Part shown: positions 32,220 to 41,833 of the stretch, in pieces | How the letters are laid out: each line of letters begins with the position of its first letter | How positions within the stretch are numbered: the stretch's first letter is position 1 | Source: Peptococcaceae bacterium UBA5752 | GTDB taxonomy: Bacteria > Bacillota > Dehalobacteriia > UBA4068 | Assembly (NCBI GenBank): GCA_002419055.1 | Contig: DIFI01000002.1 | Span: forward strand, 24,328-88,327 | Direction: 5' to 3' | DNA: 64,000 bases | The notes under the pieces: generated by a model | What the model was told of the DNA's origin: nothing | What the model saw: the letters and a program-made list of their open reading frames with translations, nothing else | Databases searched by the model: none | Translations under genes and position numbers: made by a program

Positions 32220-33899
32220 TTATTCTACGGAAACTAAAAAGTAATAGAGCGGTTGCCCGCCTGGATAACACTCAACGTCAAAATCAGTGTATTTAGCCTT
32301 AATAGCTTCGATTAACGGTTCGACGTCTTCTTGTGTTTGATCATTGCCGTAAAAGAGGCTAATCAGGCCGTAATCTTCGTTATTATCAATCATTTTTTCG
32401 ATTAGCTCTAGCAGCGTTAGTTCCAATTGTTTACCAACAACAACGATCTTATCGTTCTTCAAACCAAGCATGTCATCTTTTTTTATTGTAAAGCCATTGT
32501 AACTGGAGTCGCGTACTGCGTAAGTAAGTTCACCGGAGACAACAGCTTTAATCGCTTCACTCATGGCGGCTTCGTTGTCGGAGCCGTTATTGTCACGGTC
32601 AAAGCAAAGCATCGCCGATACTCCTTGAGTAATAAATTTACTTTCTACTACATAAACCGGGCGGTCGGCTAAATCAACTACCTGACGCGCCGTTAGTATG
32701 ATGTTGCTGTTATTGGGCAGCAATACGACTTCCTCACCACCGCAATGACTGATCGCTTCCAGTAATTCCTCGGCGCTGGGGTTCATGGTCTGGCCGCCTT
32801 TGATGATGATTGCTCCCATACTGCTTAAAATCTGCGATAAGCCGTCTCCTGAACAAACGGCAATAACAGAACAGCGGCAGGGTTCTTCAACTTTTGGTGA
32901 TATTGGATCGTCGCTAGGCTCATTTGTTAGATTATCAGTATTTCTTTCGGCCAACTCACTATGTTGGTCCCGCATATTTTCGATCTTAATATCATGCAAA
33001 CTGCCGAAATCGGCGGCATAATTCAATACTTGCCAAGGCGTATTGTTATGAAAATGGATCTTAACAACTTCCGGTGTACCGACCACGACCAAAGAATCGC
33101 CGGCAATCTTTTTCGATAGATAAGTGCGGATCTTTTCTGCATCAATTTGGTCGCCTTTGATTAGTAATTCCGTACAGTAGGCAAATTCGATATTACCGGC
33201 AGCTTGTGCCGCTGCCGAAGTTGCCAAATTGGAGTTTGATATAGGTTGCGGCATGGGTTGTCCGACTACTGTAGCAAAGTCTTCACCACGAAGTGATCTC
33301 ATACCACCCTCCATAATCGTCAGTAACCCTTTACCGCCGGCATCAACCACACCGGCCTCGCGTAATACAGGCAGAAAGTCAGGCGTATGCTGTAGCGCAT
33401 TCTCTCCGGCTGCCAGCGCCGAGTTATACATCGTCAATATATCACCGCTTTTACCAGCCTCGTTGATAGCTGCGGCCGCAAATAAACGGTAAACGGTAAG
33501 AATTGTACCTTCGACCGGCTTCATCACCGATTTGTAAGAAAGATCAACACCTTTTTGTAATGCTGCTGCCAGTTCAATAGCGTTAATAGTGGTTTTACCG
33601 GCCACACTCTGGGAGAATCCGCGAAAAATCTGGGAGAGGATAACACCGGAATTGCCGCGGGCGCCCATCAAAGCTCCCATAGCAAAATCAGCTGCAACCT
33701 CGCCAACACTTGCAGTATTTTTAACATTTTTAACTGCGGAATTAATAGTTAAAAACATATTTATTCCGGTATCGCCGTCGGGAACAGGAAAGACGTTGAG
33801 TGCGTTAACCATCTCTTTATTTGCTCCCAGAAAGGCGCAGCCGCCTTCAAAAAACTGTTTTAGGGTAGCCGCGTCCATTTCTTTAATAGACGCCGTCAT
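32220..33899 (-). CDS. fakA: Fatty-acid kinase subunit FakA (DAK2/YloV family)
   Basis: The 559-residue protein starts with a DhaL/DAK2 nucleotide-binding domain (NVFPVPDGDTGINMFLTI, ARGNSGVILSQIFRGF; about 1-200). A middle domain is followed by a C-terminal DegV-like region (CSGDGLSQILSSMGA, LLPNNSNIILTARQV). FakA phosphorylates fatty acids presented by a DegV-type FakB for entry into phospholipid synthesis. The start is ATG 33899 behind AGGAGG. It lies 11 bp after the Asp23-family gene, the conserved yloU-yloV pair. No fakB gene lies in the window. Confidence 0.93.
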   Translation of the reverse strand: MTASIKEMDAATLKQFFEGGCAFLGANKEMVNALNVFPVPDGDTGINMFLTINSAVKNVKNTASVGEVAADFAMGALMGARGNSGVILSQIFRGFSQSVAGKTTINAIELAAALQKGVDLSYKSVMKPVEGTILTVYRLFAAAAINEAGKSGDILTMYNSALAAGENALQHTPDFLPVLREAGVVDAGGKGLLTIMEGGMRSLRGEDFATVVGQPMPQPISNSNLATSAAAQAAGNIEFAYCTELLIKGDQIDAEKIRTYLSKKIAGDSLVVVGTPEVVKIHFHNNTPWQVLNYAADFGSLHDIKIENMRDQHSELAERNTDNLTNEPSDDPISPKVEEPCRCSVIAVCSGDGLSQILSSMGAIIIKGGQTMNPSAEELLEAISHCGGEEVVLLPNNSNIILTARQVVDLADRPVYVVESKFITQGVSAMLCFDRDNNGSDNEAAMSEAIKAVVSGELTYAVRDSSYNGFTIKKDDMLGLKNDKIVVVGKQLELTLLELIEKMIDNNEDYGLISLFYGNDQTQEDVEPLIEAIKAKYTDFDVECYPGGQPLYYFLVSVE

Positions 33900-33910
33900 T
33901 GTATTCCTCC

Positions 33911-34270
33911 TTAATCGACTACGCGAACGCCTTGGATATTGATTTCGACGTTATCGACTGTTAATTCGGTGTACTTTTCTACCGTATATTTTACTTTTTC
34001 CATGACATTTTGGGCGATCATAGAGATACGGGTACCGTAGCCAACCACAATATTGACCTTGATCAGCAATCGATCACCCTTAAATACCACATCGACTCCT
34101 TTGGAGAGCGCCTCGCGTCCCAAAAGCTCACTAATGCCATCGCTGATAAAACGGGAAGAAACCATACCTACAATGCCAAAACACTCTATTGCGGCAATAC
34201 CCGCCAAAGTTGCGATAACCTCGCGACTGATTGTGATAACGCCCCAGCGGCCCTGAATTTCTTTGCCCAT
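33911..34270 (-). CDS. Asp23/Gls24 family protein (YloU)
   Basis: The 119-residue protein has the Asp23 core: GVITISREVIATLAGIAAIECFGIVGM, followed by VKVNIVVGYGTRI-like and VNIQGVRV. Members are associated with the membrane or envelope stress, and the gene is nearly always paired with fakA. ATG 34270 is chosen over an upstream in-frame start at 34318 because GGAAGGAGGT precedes it and the family begins here. Confidence 0.9.
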   Translation of the reverse strand: MGKEIQGRWGVITISREVIATLAGIAAIECFGIVGMVSSRFISDGISELLGREALSKGVDVVFKGDRLLIKVNIVVGYGTRISMIAQNVMEKVKYTVEKYTELTVDNVEINIQGVRVVD

Positions 34271-34418
34271 TAACCCGACCTCCTTCCCAATATGTATGTT
34301 TTTACTATTATAACCCATTGTGGCTTAAAAGCCAACATATATCCGTCGCAAAAAGTGACTATATTATACGGGAATTACCATGTAAAGTCAATATCTGACT
34401 TGTATATAGGTAGCAAAA

Positions 34419-34445
34419 ACAGGGGTGCTAAACAGCACCCCTGTT
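34419..34445 (-). terminator. Terminator of rpmB
   Basis: The perfect stem AACAGGGGTGCT / AGCACCCCTGTT has a TTT tail on the minus strand. Confidence 0.85.
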
Positions 34446-34468
34446 AAAAGAAATGTCACGAAAAAATA

Positions 34469-34654
34469 TTAAGCACGATTCACTTTGCCTGAACGCAAGC
34501 AGCGAGTGCAGACAGTAACCTTTTTGGGTGTACCATCAACAACAGCACGAACCGTTTGCAGATTGGGCTTCCATGTCCTCTTGGTACGGATATGGGAATG
34601 GCTGACGTTCATACCGGAACGAACGCTTTTGCCACAGACTTCACATTTAGCCAT
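34469..34654 (-). CDS. rpmB: Ribosomal protein bL28
   Basis: The 61-residue protein begins MAKCEVCGKSVRSGMNVSHS, the zinc-binding form of bL28. Cysteines are at 4 and 7 and at CTRC near residue 49-52, completing a four-Cys ribbon. The start is ATG 34654 behind AAGGAGG; an upstream in-frame Met at 34696 is not used. A C+ paralogue implies sensitivity to zinc supply, although a C- copy was not seen in this window. Confidence 0.97.
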   Translation of the reverse strand: MAKCEVCGKSVRSGMNVSHSHIRTKRTWKPNLQTVRAVVDGTPKKVTVCTRCLRSGKVNRA

Positions 34655-34827
34655 CAAAAATAACCTCCTTATGCTTATACGGCGATTGCCGTTCAATTAC
34701 TCTTTAAGAATACTAAAACATTCTATCAAAAATCTTACCGCTTGGCAAGGTTTTTTTTATTTTTTGTCACCGATTACTTGACCGTTGTATATGTTGATAT
34801 AAATGCTGAACATAGGGAGGGAAGGCA

Positions 34828-35049
34828 ATGCGCAGCAGCCGTGAAGTAGGGCAGAAGCTCGAAGAGTATAAACGGGAGCTGGCGTTGGCAATCGCCGAAA
34901 AAGCAGCTTTGGGCGATTTGGCAGATCCAGATTTAACGCTTTTGATATTTTCACTTGTAGATAAGATCGAAGCACTATTTTGGGTTTTAGAAATAGAGTT
35001 ACCAGAGGGAGACTTGATAGAAAGACTGCCCAATGGCCATTTGATGTAG
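34828..35049 (+). CDS. Small helical protein of 73 residues (perhaps Spo0E-like, divergent)
   Basis: The helical hairpin-like sequence LEEYKRELALAIAEKAALGDLADPDLTLLIFSLVDKIEALFW resembles the two-helix layout of Spo0E-type aspartyl-phosphate phosphatases. The characteristic SQELD is not conserved (FSLVD here), so the match may be superficial. AGGGAGGG before ATG 34828 gives it a good start. It is divergent from rpmB and convergent with the lipid kinase gene. Function unassigned. Confidence 0.6.
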   Translation: MRSSREVGQKLEEYKRELALAIAEKAALGDLADPDLTLLIFSLVDKIEALFWVLEIELPEGDLIERLPNGHLM

Positions 35050-35071
35050 AAAAACTGTATAATAGAAACAT

Positions 35072-35989
35072 TTATTCTGCAGGCACCAGAAGTTGAATTG
35101 CGGCTTCTTTAACACTGATATCTACCGGTAGATCACCAAAATATTCACCGTCCAAATCAAGTTCAACCGGTTTATCCGCAGTAGTGCTGCAGCTTAAATG
35201 TTTTGTTTGAAAATAAGTTATTATCCTGTTCTTTTTTAAATCAATTTTTTCACCCTCGTTATTAAAAATGGTATTAAAGAACATAGAGGCTGTGTTTATA
35301 TCGGGCAAGCGGGCGACCAGTACGTCGAGTAGTCCATCGTCGGATTTTGCCCGCGGCATTAAATTGCGCATACCACCGACGCTGGCGGTATTGGCGACAA
35401 TACAAATTGAAATTGGTCCTTTTAAGTGCCTTTCCTTACAACTTATTTCAATGGGAATGCTGTTTAATACATGATTGGGCAGTTCGCGAATACCTTGGAA
35501 AAAATACGCCAGTTTACCAAGAGAATTTTTTTCATCACTGGGCGTGTTATAGGCTACGGAGGTAAAAAGTCCAAAGGCGGCGACATTGACGAAATAATTA
35601 CCGTTGGCTGTACCTAGGTCTATATAATGGGGATCAAATTGCTCGACCATGGCGCAGAATTTTTCGGCATCGGTAGGCAGTTTGAGCGAATAAGCAAAAT
35701 CATTAGCGGTACCGGCCGGCAATATTGCCAAAGGAATATGGGAATTGCTTTCAACTAAGCCATTAACAACGGCGTTAATTGTTCCGTCACCACCGCAGGC
35801 AATCACCAAATCATATTCGTCTTTTTGCAGTTGGCAAGCTACTGTACGGGTTTCGTCGTGGATAATGCTGCGCAGCACCGAAATATCAGAGGCAATTCCT
35901 TCAACTAAAAGATGACCTATGATTTTTTCTAGCTCCGGTTGGACCGTCTTGCGTCCGGCCAGAGGGTTAACTATGACCTTAATTCTCAT
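35072..35989 (-). CDS. Diacylglycerol/sphingosine kinase-family lipid kinase (YegS-like)
   Basis: The 305-residue protein has IVNPLAGRKT at the N-terminus, the ATP-binding loop ACGGDGTINAVVNGL and LPAGTANDFAYSL, followed by a beta-sandwich C-terminal domain ending ELDLDGE. These are features of the DAGK catalytic family. In Firmicutes such enzymes include DgkB, which recycles diacylglycerol from lipoteichoic acid synthesis. The substrate is not determined by sequence alone. The start is ATG 35989. The gene follows thrS on the same strand. Confidence 0.9.
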   Translation of the reverse strand: MRIKVIVNPLAGRKTVQPELEKIIGHLLVEGIASDISVLRSIIHDETRTVACQLQKDEYDLVIACGGDGTINAVVNGLVESNSHIPLAILPAGTANDFAYSLKLPTDAEKFCAMVEQFDPHYIDLGTANGNYFVNVAAFGLFTSVAYNTPSDEKNSLGKLAYFFQGIRELPNHVLNSIPIEISCKERHLKGPISICIVANTASVGGMRNLMPRAKSDDGLLDVLVARLPDINTASMFFNTIFNNEGEKIDLKKNRIITYFQTKHLSCSTTADKPVELDLDGEYFGDLPVDISVKEAAIQLLVPAE

Positions 35990-36037
35990 TTTAATTTTTT
36001 CTCCGGAAGTTTCAAATTATTATTTCTTATTAAATAT

Positions 36038-37942
36038 TTACTCTTTATTAATTATTTCCTGCTTTAACTTATTTATTACTTCAAAGATTTTAAAACTACC
36101 AAGATCACCTTCACCGCGCTTGCGTAATGCTACGCTGCCGCTTTCCTGTTCCTTATCGCCAATAACTAGCATATATGGCACTTTCTCACATTGAGCAGCG
36201 CGAATTTTGTAACCGATTTTTTCATTACGGTCATCAATTTCTGTGCGGATACCGGCTTGTGATAGTTCAGTATAGATCTGCTGAGCATAATCATTTTGAC
36301 GGTCTGTAATATTTAAAATCTTCGCTTGTACCGGCGCCAGCCACAACGGGAATGCACCGGCATAATGTTCAATTAGAATACCAATAAAGCGTTCAATGCT
36401 GCCGAAGATGACCCGGTGGATCATTACCGGACGATGCGGTTGATTATCGGCGCCGATATAGGTCAGGTCAAATTTTTCCGGCATTTGAAAATCGAGCTGG
36501 ATAGTTCCGCATTGCCAGGTACGGCCGATACTGTCTTCAAGATGAAAATCAAGTTTGGGACCGTAAAAGGCGCCGTCACCTTCGTTGATGGTATAGGGCT
36601 GGCCAATTTCATCCATGGCATCAGCCAGCGCTTTGGTGGCAATCTCCCAAACAGCCAGGTCACCCATAGCATTTTCTGGCCGTGTCGAAAGCTCCACATG
36701 ATAAGTGAAACCGAATAGTTTATAAAAGCTCTCGATCATCCGTGTTACACCGATAATCTCATCCTTCACCTGTTCTTCAGTCATGAAAATATGAGCATCA
36801 TCCTGCGTAAAGCAGCGTACCCGCATCAAGCCATGAAGCGCACCGGACATTTCATGGCGGTGGACAAGACCCAGCTCACCGCAGCGGATCGGTAGTTCGC
36901 GGTAACTATGCGGTTTGTGCTTATAGACAAGCACACCGCCGGGGCAGTTCATTGGTTTGACAGCATAATCGACATCATCAATTTTTGTAAAATACATATT
37001 TTCTTTATAATGATCCCAATGGCCGGAACGCTCCCAAAGCTGTTGGTTGAGAATTATTGGTGTCTTGATCTCCTCGTAACCCCAGATAGTATGTTGCTGG
37101 CGCCAGTAATTTTCCAGTTCATTGCGTATTACCATACCTTTGGGTAAGAAGAATGGGAAACCCGGTCCTTCGTCAAGCAGCATAAACAGCTCCAGTTCAG
37201 CGCCAAGTTTGCGGTGATCGCGTTTTTTAGCTTCTTCGAGCCGGAAGAGGTATTTATCTAAGCTTTCTTTATCGGGGAAGGATGTTGCATAAATACGTTG
37301 CAACATCTTATTTTTTTCATTGCCGCGCCAGTAAGCGCCTGCTAGGCTCATAAGTTTAAAGTGTTTCACACTGCCGGTTGAAGGCAGGTGAGGTCCTGCG
37401 CAAAGATCAAGAAAGTCTCCCTGACGGTAGATGCTGATAATCGCGTCTTGTGGCAGATCGTTAATCAGTTCAACCTTATATTTTTCTCCTAAACCTTCAA
37501 ATAGTTTTAAAGCATCTTCGCGCGATAATTCTTCACGTAAAAACGGGGAATTTTCTTTAACTATTTTCGCCATTTCTTTTTCTATTTTTTCCAAATCTTC
37601 AGTGTTAAAAACATGTTCGCTATCAAAATCATAATAAAAACCGTTTTCTATTGCCGGCCCAATACCAAAACTGGTGCCGGGAAACAGCCTTTTAACAGCT
37701 TCAGCCATAATGTGGGATGAACTGTGGTGAAAGACCTTAAGTCCTTCCTCATTATCAAGACTGACAAATTCAAGCAGACAATCATTATCTATAACAGTGC
37801 GTAAGTCACAAACTTTACCGTCGATTTTGGCAGCACAATATCCTTTTAACGCAACCTTATCCAACTCTTTAGCAATTTGTAATGCGGATAGTCCAGCCTC
37901 AAACGATCTTTTACTAGCGTCGGCCAAAGTGATATTTACCAT
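36038..37942 (-). CDS. thrS: Threonyl-tRNA synthetase
   Basis: The 634-residue class II synthetase has an N-terminal TGS domain (1-62), the SAD editing domain with HHSSSHIMAEAVKRLFP and the class II core with MNCPGG, RHEMSGALHGLMRVRCFTQDDAH and HRVIFGSIERF. The C-terminal anticodon-binding domain begins at about 535. It charges tRNA-Thr and edits mischarged Ser. The start is ATG 37942 behind GGAGGTAAT. A T-box leader of about 250 nt precedes it. Confidence 0.98.
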   Translation of the reverse strand: MVNITLADASKRSFEAGLSALQIAKELDKVALKGYCAAKIDGKVCDLRTVIDNDCLLEFVSLDNEEGLKVFHHSSSHIMAEAVKRLFPGTSFGIGPAIENGFYYDFDSEHVFNTEDLEKIEKEMAKIVKENSPFLREELSREDALKLFEGLGEKYKVELINDLPQDAIISIYRQGDFLDLCAGPHLPSTGSVKHFKLMSLAGAYWRGNEKNKMLQRIYATSFPDKESLDKYLFRLEEAKKRDHRKLGAELELFMLLDEGPGFPFFLPKGMVIRNELENYWRQQHTIWGYEEIKTPIILNQQLWERSGHWDHYKENMYFTKIDDVDYAVKPMNCPGGVLVYKHKPHSYRELPIRCGELGLVHRHEMSGALHGLMRVRCFTQDDAHIFMTEEQVKDEIIGVTRMIESFYKLFGFTYHVELSTRPENAMGDLAVWEIATKALADAMDEIGQPYTINEGDGAFYGPKLDFHLEDSIGRTWQCGTIQLDFQMPEKFDLTYIGADNQPHRPVMIHRVIFGSIERFIGILIEHYAGAFPLWLAPVQAKILNITDRQNDYAQQIYTELSQAGIRTEIDDRNEKIGYKIRAAQCEKVPYMLVIGDKEQESGSVALRKRGEGDLGSFKIFEVINKLKQEIINKE

Positions 37943-37972
37943 GTAATTATTACCTCCGAATACTTAAAAAAA

Positions 37973-38222
37973 TAAAAAATAGCTTCATCCTTTAGCGGGA
38001 TGAAGCTTTTGCTCCACGGTTCCACCCGAATTGTATCGCACATATCTAAACGATACCGCTCGCAGGGTTATAACGTACCCGAAACGGCGGAAGTTCGCTT
38101 CCGCGCTCACCGGTGGTAATCATCCGTCTTGTTGCAACGATTTCAGCAAATACGCTGCTCTCTGTCAAGATGTCGCGGCGATCATGTCCGGATCATCGTT
38201 TTTCCTATATAATAATAAAAAT
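37973..38222 (-). promoter_or_regulatory. T-box riboswitch of thrS
   Basis: On the minus strand the T-box sequence GGGTGGAACCGTGG (38014-38027) is followed by the terminator stem AGCTTCATCC / GGATGAAGCT (37981-38007) and a U-rich tail. Upstream lies the Stem I region, with an ACC (Thr) codon in GATTACCACCGG near 38112-38117 as candidate specifier. Uncharged tRNA-Thr should stabilise the antiterminator and allow thrS transcription. Confidence 0.93.
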
Positions 38223-38251
38223 ATCATAGCATTTTAAGGAAATATTGTCAA
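38223..38251 (-). promoter_or_regulatory. Sigma-A promoter of the thrS T-box transcript
   Basis: Read on the minus strand, a perfect TTGACA (38246-38251), 17 bp and TATGAT (38223-38228) form the promoter. Confidence 0.85.
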
Positions 38252-38329
38252 GTAGCTGGAATGCACTTAAGATTGCTGTCGCATAATTACCTGCTAAAAT
38301 TCATATAATATCGCAACGGAGGTGAAAAA

Positions 38330-39064
38330 ATGGGCATAAAAATTATCGAATTACCACAGGAATATCTGCAAGTTTTTGACAGTTCCTTATTAATTATAGA
38401 GGAGAGTATGAGCACTGCTATTAGTTTGGCTTTAAGCGAGTGGTTTTTTGGCATGGGAGAAAAACTGCAATTACAAAGTTTAGCAGACGAACATTATATC
38501 TGTTTCAACGAAAGCCAAAGGCGGCAATTGGTGGATATTACTGTCAATCTCTTAAATGAGGCCCCGTTTAATTGGGATTTGTTTGCCGGTAAGCGGCGTC
38601 GTCAGCACCTTTTTGCCGCAATAGAACATCATTTAAAAAAATCCGACTATCTGAATTGGGATGGGTTTGTCCGTTTCCGGCTTTTTGGTTATCACCAATA
38701 CTTGATGACAATGATGACTATTGCTGCAGATGAATTGCTGTCAATAGAAGAGGATAGAGAATTTGTCCGCTTGCTTAAGGATTTTTCTGCTGTCCAAAAC
38801 TGCGATGAGTTGCATTTGTTTTTGGCCGGTAATGGTTATTATAATCTCTGTAAAGCCGAAAAAGATATTTATTGTTGCATAGAAGGCGGCCGTGAGGAAG
38901 GCTATGAGGATTTATTGGTAACAAATATTTTAATTCGTTCACCGCAGCGACTAGTTGTTCATGGCAATTGTGGCTCTTCAAAGGCAATGGCATTGCTAAG
39001 AGAAGTCTTTGGTGATCGCATAGAGCTAAGGAGGGATGATAATGATTGTTTGGCATATCGGTAA
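38330..39064 (+). CDS. ytxC: YtxC-like sporulation protein
   Basis: The 244-residue protein resembles the YtxC family, which sits next to thrS in Bacillus and many clostridia. Typical stretches are LNWDGFVRFRLFGYHQYL and FVRLLKDFSAVQ. The family is listed with sporulation genes on the basis of distribution and expression; its mechanism is unknown. The start is ATG 38330 behind CGGAGGTG. The last 23 bp overlap the start of the polysaccharide deacetylase gene. Confidence 0.8.
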   Translation: MGIKIIELPQEYLQVFDSSLLIIEESMSTAISLALSEWFFGMGEKLQLQSLADEHYICFNESQRRQLVDITVNLLNEAPFNWDLFAGKRRRQHLFAAIEHHLKKSDYLNWDGFVRFRLFGYHQYLMTMMTIAADELLSIEEDREFVRLLKDFSAVQNCDELHLFLAGNGYYNLCKAEKDIYCCIEGGREEGYEDLLVTNILIRSPQRLVVHGNCGSSKAMALLREVFGDRIELRRDDNDCLAYR

Positions 39065-39809
39065 GCGGACGCTGACAATTATTATGATTTTAGCGTTGTT
39101 GCTTGCCGGTTGGGGAATATTGCAAAAAGTGGAGAGCAGTTACATAGTGGCTACGGTTAGCGCCCAAAGAAAATTAGTTCCGATTTATAAAGTAGATTGC
39201 AGCGAAAAAATGATTGCTATTAGTTTTGATGCCAGTTGGGGTGCGGAACGAACCGAGCAAATCCTTGATATTCTTGATAAATATAATGTTAAAACAACTT
39301 TCTTTTTGGTCAACATTTGGATAGAAGATTATCCGGATTTAGCCGCCGAGATCGTAGAACGCGGTCATGAAATCGGTCTCCATACTGAAACTCATCCGCA
39401 TATGACGCAGCTTTCCGACAGCAAGATTATTGAAGAGCTTAATAATAATTGTCAATTGATTAGTGATACTTGCGATTATACCCCGAAACTGTTTCGCCCC
39501 CCTTATGGCGATTATAATAACCGCGTAATTGAATTAGCTAACAGCTTAGGCTATACTACGATACAATGGAGTGTCGATAGTCTTGATTGGAAGGATTTAA
39601 GCGCTGCAGAAATTGAGCAGCGGGTGTTAAAAAAAATTGAAGCCGGAGATATAGTGCTATTTCATAATAATGGCCTGCACACTGCAGAAGCTTTACCCTC
39701 TATTATTGAGGAGTGCCAGCGCCGCGGTCTCAAGATAGTGCCCGTAGGAGAGCTGCTGCTTGATGGTGATTGCTATACTGATATTAACGGTGTACAAAGA
39801 GAAAAATAA
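39042..39809 (+). CDS. pdaB: PdaB-like sporulation polysaccharide deacetylase
   Basis: The 255-residue protein has an N-terminal membrane helix (about 9-25) and a NodB domain (about 50-240). Motif 1 is AISFDASWGAE with the catalytic Asp. Motif 2 is GLHTETHPHM with the metal-binding His pair. Motif 3 is FRPPYGDYNN, and a later SVDSLDW and DIVLFHNN complete the site. Metal-dependent removal of N-acetyl groups from glycans is expected. The PdaB subgroup acts on spore peptidoglycan maintenance. ATG 39042 is preferred to ATG 39036, as AAGGAGGG abuts the latter. Translational coupling to ytxC is likely. Confidence 0.85.
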   Translation: MIVWHIGKRTLTIIMILALLLAGWGILQKVESSYIVATVSAQRKLVPIYKVDCSEKMIAISFDASWGAERTEQILDILDKYNVKTTFFLVNIWIEDYPDLAAEIVERGHEIGLHTETHPHMTQLSDSKIIEELNNNCQLISDTCDYTPKLFRPPYGDYNNRVIELANSLGYTTIQWSVDSLDWKDLSAAEIEQRVLKKIEAGDIVLFHNNGLHTAEALPSIIEECQRRGLKIVPVGELLLDGDCYTDINGVQREK

Positions 39810-39855
39810 CGGTTGACTAATGCAAATTGCTATGCTAATATGAGTACGAAAAGTT

Positions 39856-39983
39856 AAAGGGGAGCTGACGAAAGTCGGCTGAGAGGAAACATAAGTTTCG
39901 ACCCTGGGATAACCTGATCCGGATAATGCCGGCGGAGGGATTGAGAAGTTTTCAAAACCGTTGCTGCCAGCAACGGTTTTTCT
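39856..39983 (+). promoter_or_regulatory. TPP riboswitch with terminator
   Basis: The thi-box elements GGGGAGCTGACGAAAGTCGG-CTGAGAGG and CTGATCCGGATAATGCCGGCG-GAGGGA (39859-39940) are present. They are followed by the perfect terminator stem AAAACCGTTGCTG / AGCAACGGTTTT and T's (39954-39983). TPP binding should terminate transcription of the transporter genes that follow. Confidence 0.97.
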
Positions 39984-39997
39984 GTTGAAAGGAATTT

Positions 39998-40729
39998 ATG
40001 CGCAATATCGTTTATCCGTCAATCGGTATATTGCTTTTATTGCTGGTTTGGCAGTTGGTGGCTGCCGCTGTTGGTATGCCTTGGTTATTGCCGACGCCGC
40101 AAAGTGTGGTTACAGCGTTGATTGATAACGCCAATTTGTTGGCACATCATAGCATTTATACCATTGTTGAAGCCTTGATTGGGTTGGCCGCCGCAACCGG
40201 CATAGCTTGTCTGATCGCTTTTGTTATGGCGTTAATTCCGCTGGTGCGCAAAATCTGCTATCCTTTGTTACTGATATCGCAGATGATCCCGATTATAGTA
40301 ATGGCGCCACTGTTTTTGATCTGGTTTGGTTATGGGATGTTGCCTAAAATACTGGTAGTGGTGTTAATCTGCTTTTTCCCGATTGCTATCAATATGATTG
40401 TTGGTCTTAGCGCCGCCGATGAACAAATGTTGCTTTTTTATAAAAGTCTTGGCGCCAGCCGCGGCCAGTTGCTGCGATTGATTAGGTTGCCTTTGGCGCT
40501 GCCGTATTTTTTCAGCGGTATGCGAATTGCAGCCGCTTACAGTATCATGGGAGCGGTAATCGGCGAGTGGCTGGGGGCGCAATCCGGACTGGGGCTATTA
40601 CTAACGCGTGCCCAACGTGCCTTTGACCTACCTTTGGTACTGGCCGCCATTGTAGTTATTGTTTTGCTCAGCTGTATGCTGTTCGCCATAATTAATTTAT
40701 TGGAGAAAAAATTTTCACCTGTGTTTTGA
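39998..40729 (+). CDS. thiX: ABC transporter permease for a thiamine precursor (ThiX-like)
   Basis: The 243-residue permease has six predicted helices and the EAA loop KSLGASRGQLLRLIRLPLALPYFFSGMR of the SsuC/TauC family. It is directly downstream of the TPP riboswitch and followed by a THI5/NMT1-like binding protein and an ATPase. This matches ThiXYZ systems importing pyrimidine precursors such as formylaminopyrimidine or HMP. The start is ATG 39998 behind GAAAGGAA. Confidence 0.88.
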   Translation: MRNIVYPSIGILLLLLVWQLVAAAVGMPWLLPTPQSVVTALIDNANLLAHHSIYTIVEALIGLAAATGIACLIAFVMALIPLVRKICYPLLLISQMIPIIVMAPLFLIWFGYGMLPKILVVVLICFFPIAINMIVGLSAADEQMLLFYKSLGASRGQLLRLIRLPLALPYFFSGMRIAAAYSIMGAVIGEWLGAQSGLGLLLTRAQRAFDLPLVLAAIVVIVLLSCMLFAIINLLEKKFSPVF

Positions 40730-40772
40730 GGATATTAATTAAAAATTATTATATAAAAGGAGTAATCAAATA

Positions 40773-41771
40773 ATGAAAAAATTGCTGTTAATACTCACAA
40801 TTGCTGTTACTTTACTTTTGACGTCTTGCGCCTCGACAGAAAAAACCACAAATACCGACAACGAAGATCTAATACCGGTAACCGTGGTTTTGGATTGGAC
40901 GCCTAATATTAATCATAGTGGTCTTTATGTCGCCAAAGCGCTCGGATACTTTGAGAAAGGAGGGCTTGATGTAACGATTGTGCAGCCTGCTGATAATGTC
41001 GCTACGCAACTGGTTGCCTCCGGTGAAGCCGATTTTGGCGTCAGCTATCAGGAAGAGGTCACTTTTGCACGCGCAGCTGATCTGCCGATAGTTTCAATTG
41101 CCGCAGTTATCCAACATAATACTTCCTGTTTTGCCGCGCCAGCCGGTACACTAAACAGCGTTAAAGACTTTGCCGGTAAGACTTACGGAGGCTGGGGAGG
41201 CGAAGTTGAAAATGCATTGCTCAATTATCTTGCAGAGCAAAACGGATTTGCCGGAGATATCAATATAATCAATATTGGCACTACCGATTTCTTTTCGGCG
41301 GTAGATAGCGGAGATATTGACTTATCCTGGATATTTTATGGGGTAACCGGTATTGAGGCCGAATTACGCGGTGTGAAGCTTGATGCTATTTACCTGCGTG
41401 ATATCGATCCGGCTTTTGATTATTACACACCGGTTTTGATTGCTTCGGAGTCAACGTTAGCAGATAATCCCGGTCTGGCGCGCGCATTTCTGGCTGCTGC
41501 CGGCCGCGGATATGTCTATGCTGACCAAAACCCCAATGAGGCGGCAGAGATACTTTGTGAAGCTGCACCTGAACTTGATGCAGCGGCGGTAATTGCCGGT
41601 CAACAATGGTTAGCCGGGCAGTATCAGGGCGATGCCGCATACTGGGGATATCAGGATTTGGAAGTATGGCAAGGATTTAGCGATTGGCTGATTGAACGAG
41701 AATTGTTAAACAAAGATTTTGATGCAACGTCAGCTTTCAGTAACGATTATTTGAGTGGAGCAAAAGAATAG
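40773..41771 (+). CDS. thiY: Thiamine-precursor-binding lipoprotein (ThiY-like)
   Basis: The 332-residue NMT1/THI5-like periplasmic-binding fold has a lipobox (LLLTSCAS, Cys19). The family opening VVLDWTPNINHSGLYVAKALGYFEKGGLDV, and the VQPADN and YQEEV segments, contact pyrimidine ligands in homologues. It delivers ligand to ThiX. The start is ATG 40773 behind AAAGGAG. It is in the TPP-riboswitch transcript; the exact pyrimidine is not determined. Confidence 0.9.
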   Translation: MKKLLLILTIAVTLLLTSCASTEKTTNTDNEDLIPVTVVLDWTPNINHSGLYVAKALGYFEKGGLDVTIVQPADNVATQLVASGEADFGVSYQEEVTFARAADLPIVSIAAVIQHNTSCFAAPAGTLNSVKDFAGKTYGGWGGEVENALLNYLAEQNGFAGDINIINIGTTDFFSAVDSGDIDLSWIFYGVTGIEAELRGVKLDAIYLRDIDPAFDYYTPVLIASESTLADNPGLARAFLAAAGRGYVYADQNPNEAAEILCEAAPELDAAAVIAGQQWLAGQYQGDAAYWGYQDLEVWQGFSDWLIERELLNKDFDATSAFSNDYLSGAKE

Positions 41772-41833
41772 CATCATCAGGGAATTATAAAAGTTGCCTA
41801 GCGGTTTTAGTTTTAATATAGGAGTCTGATCCG

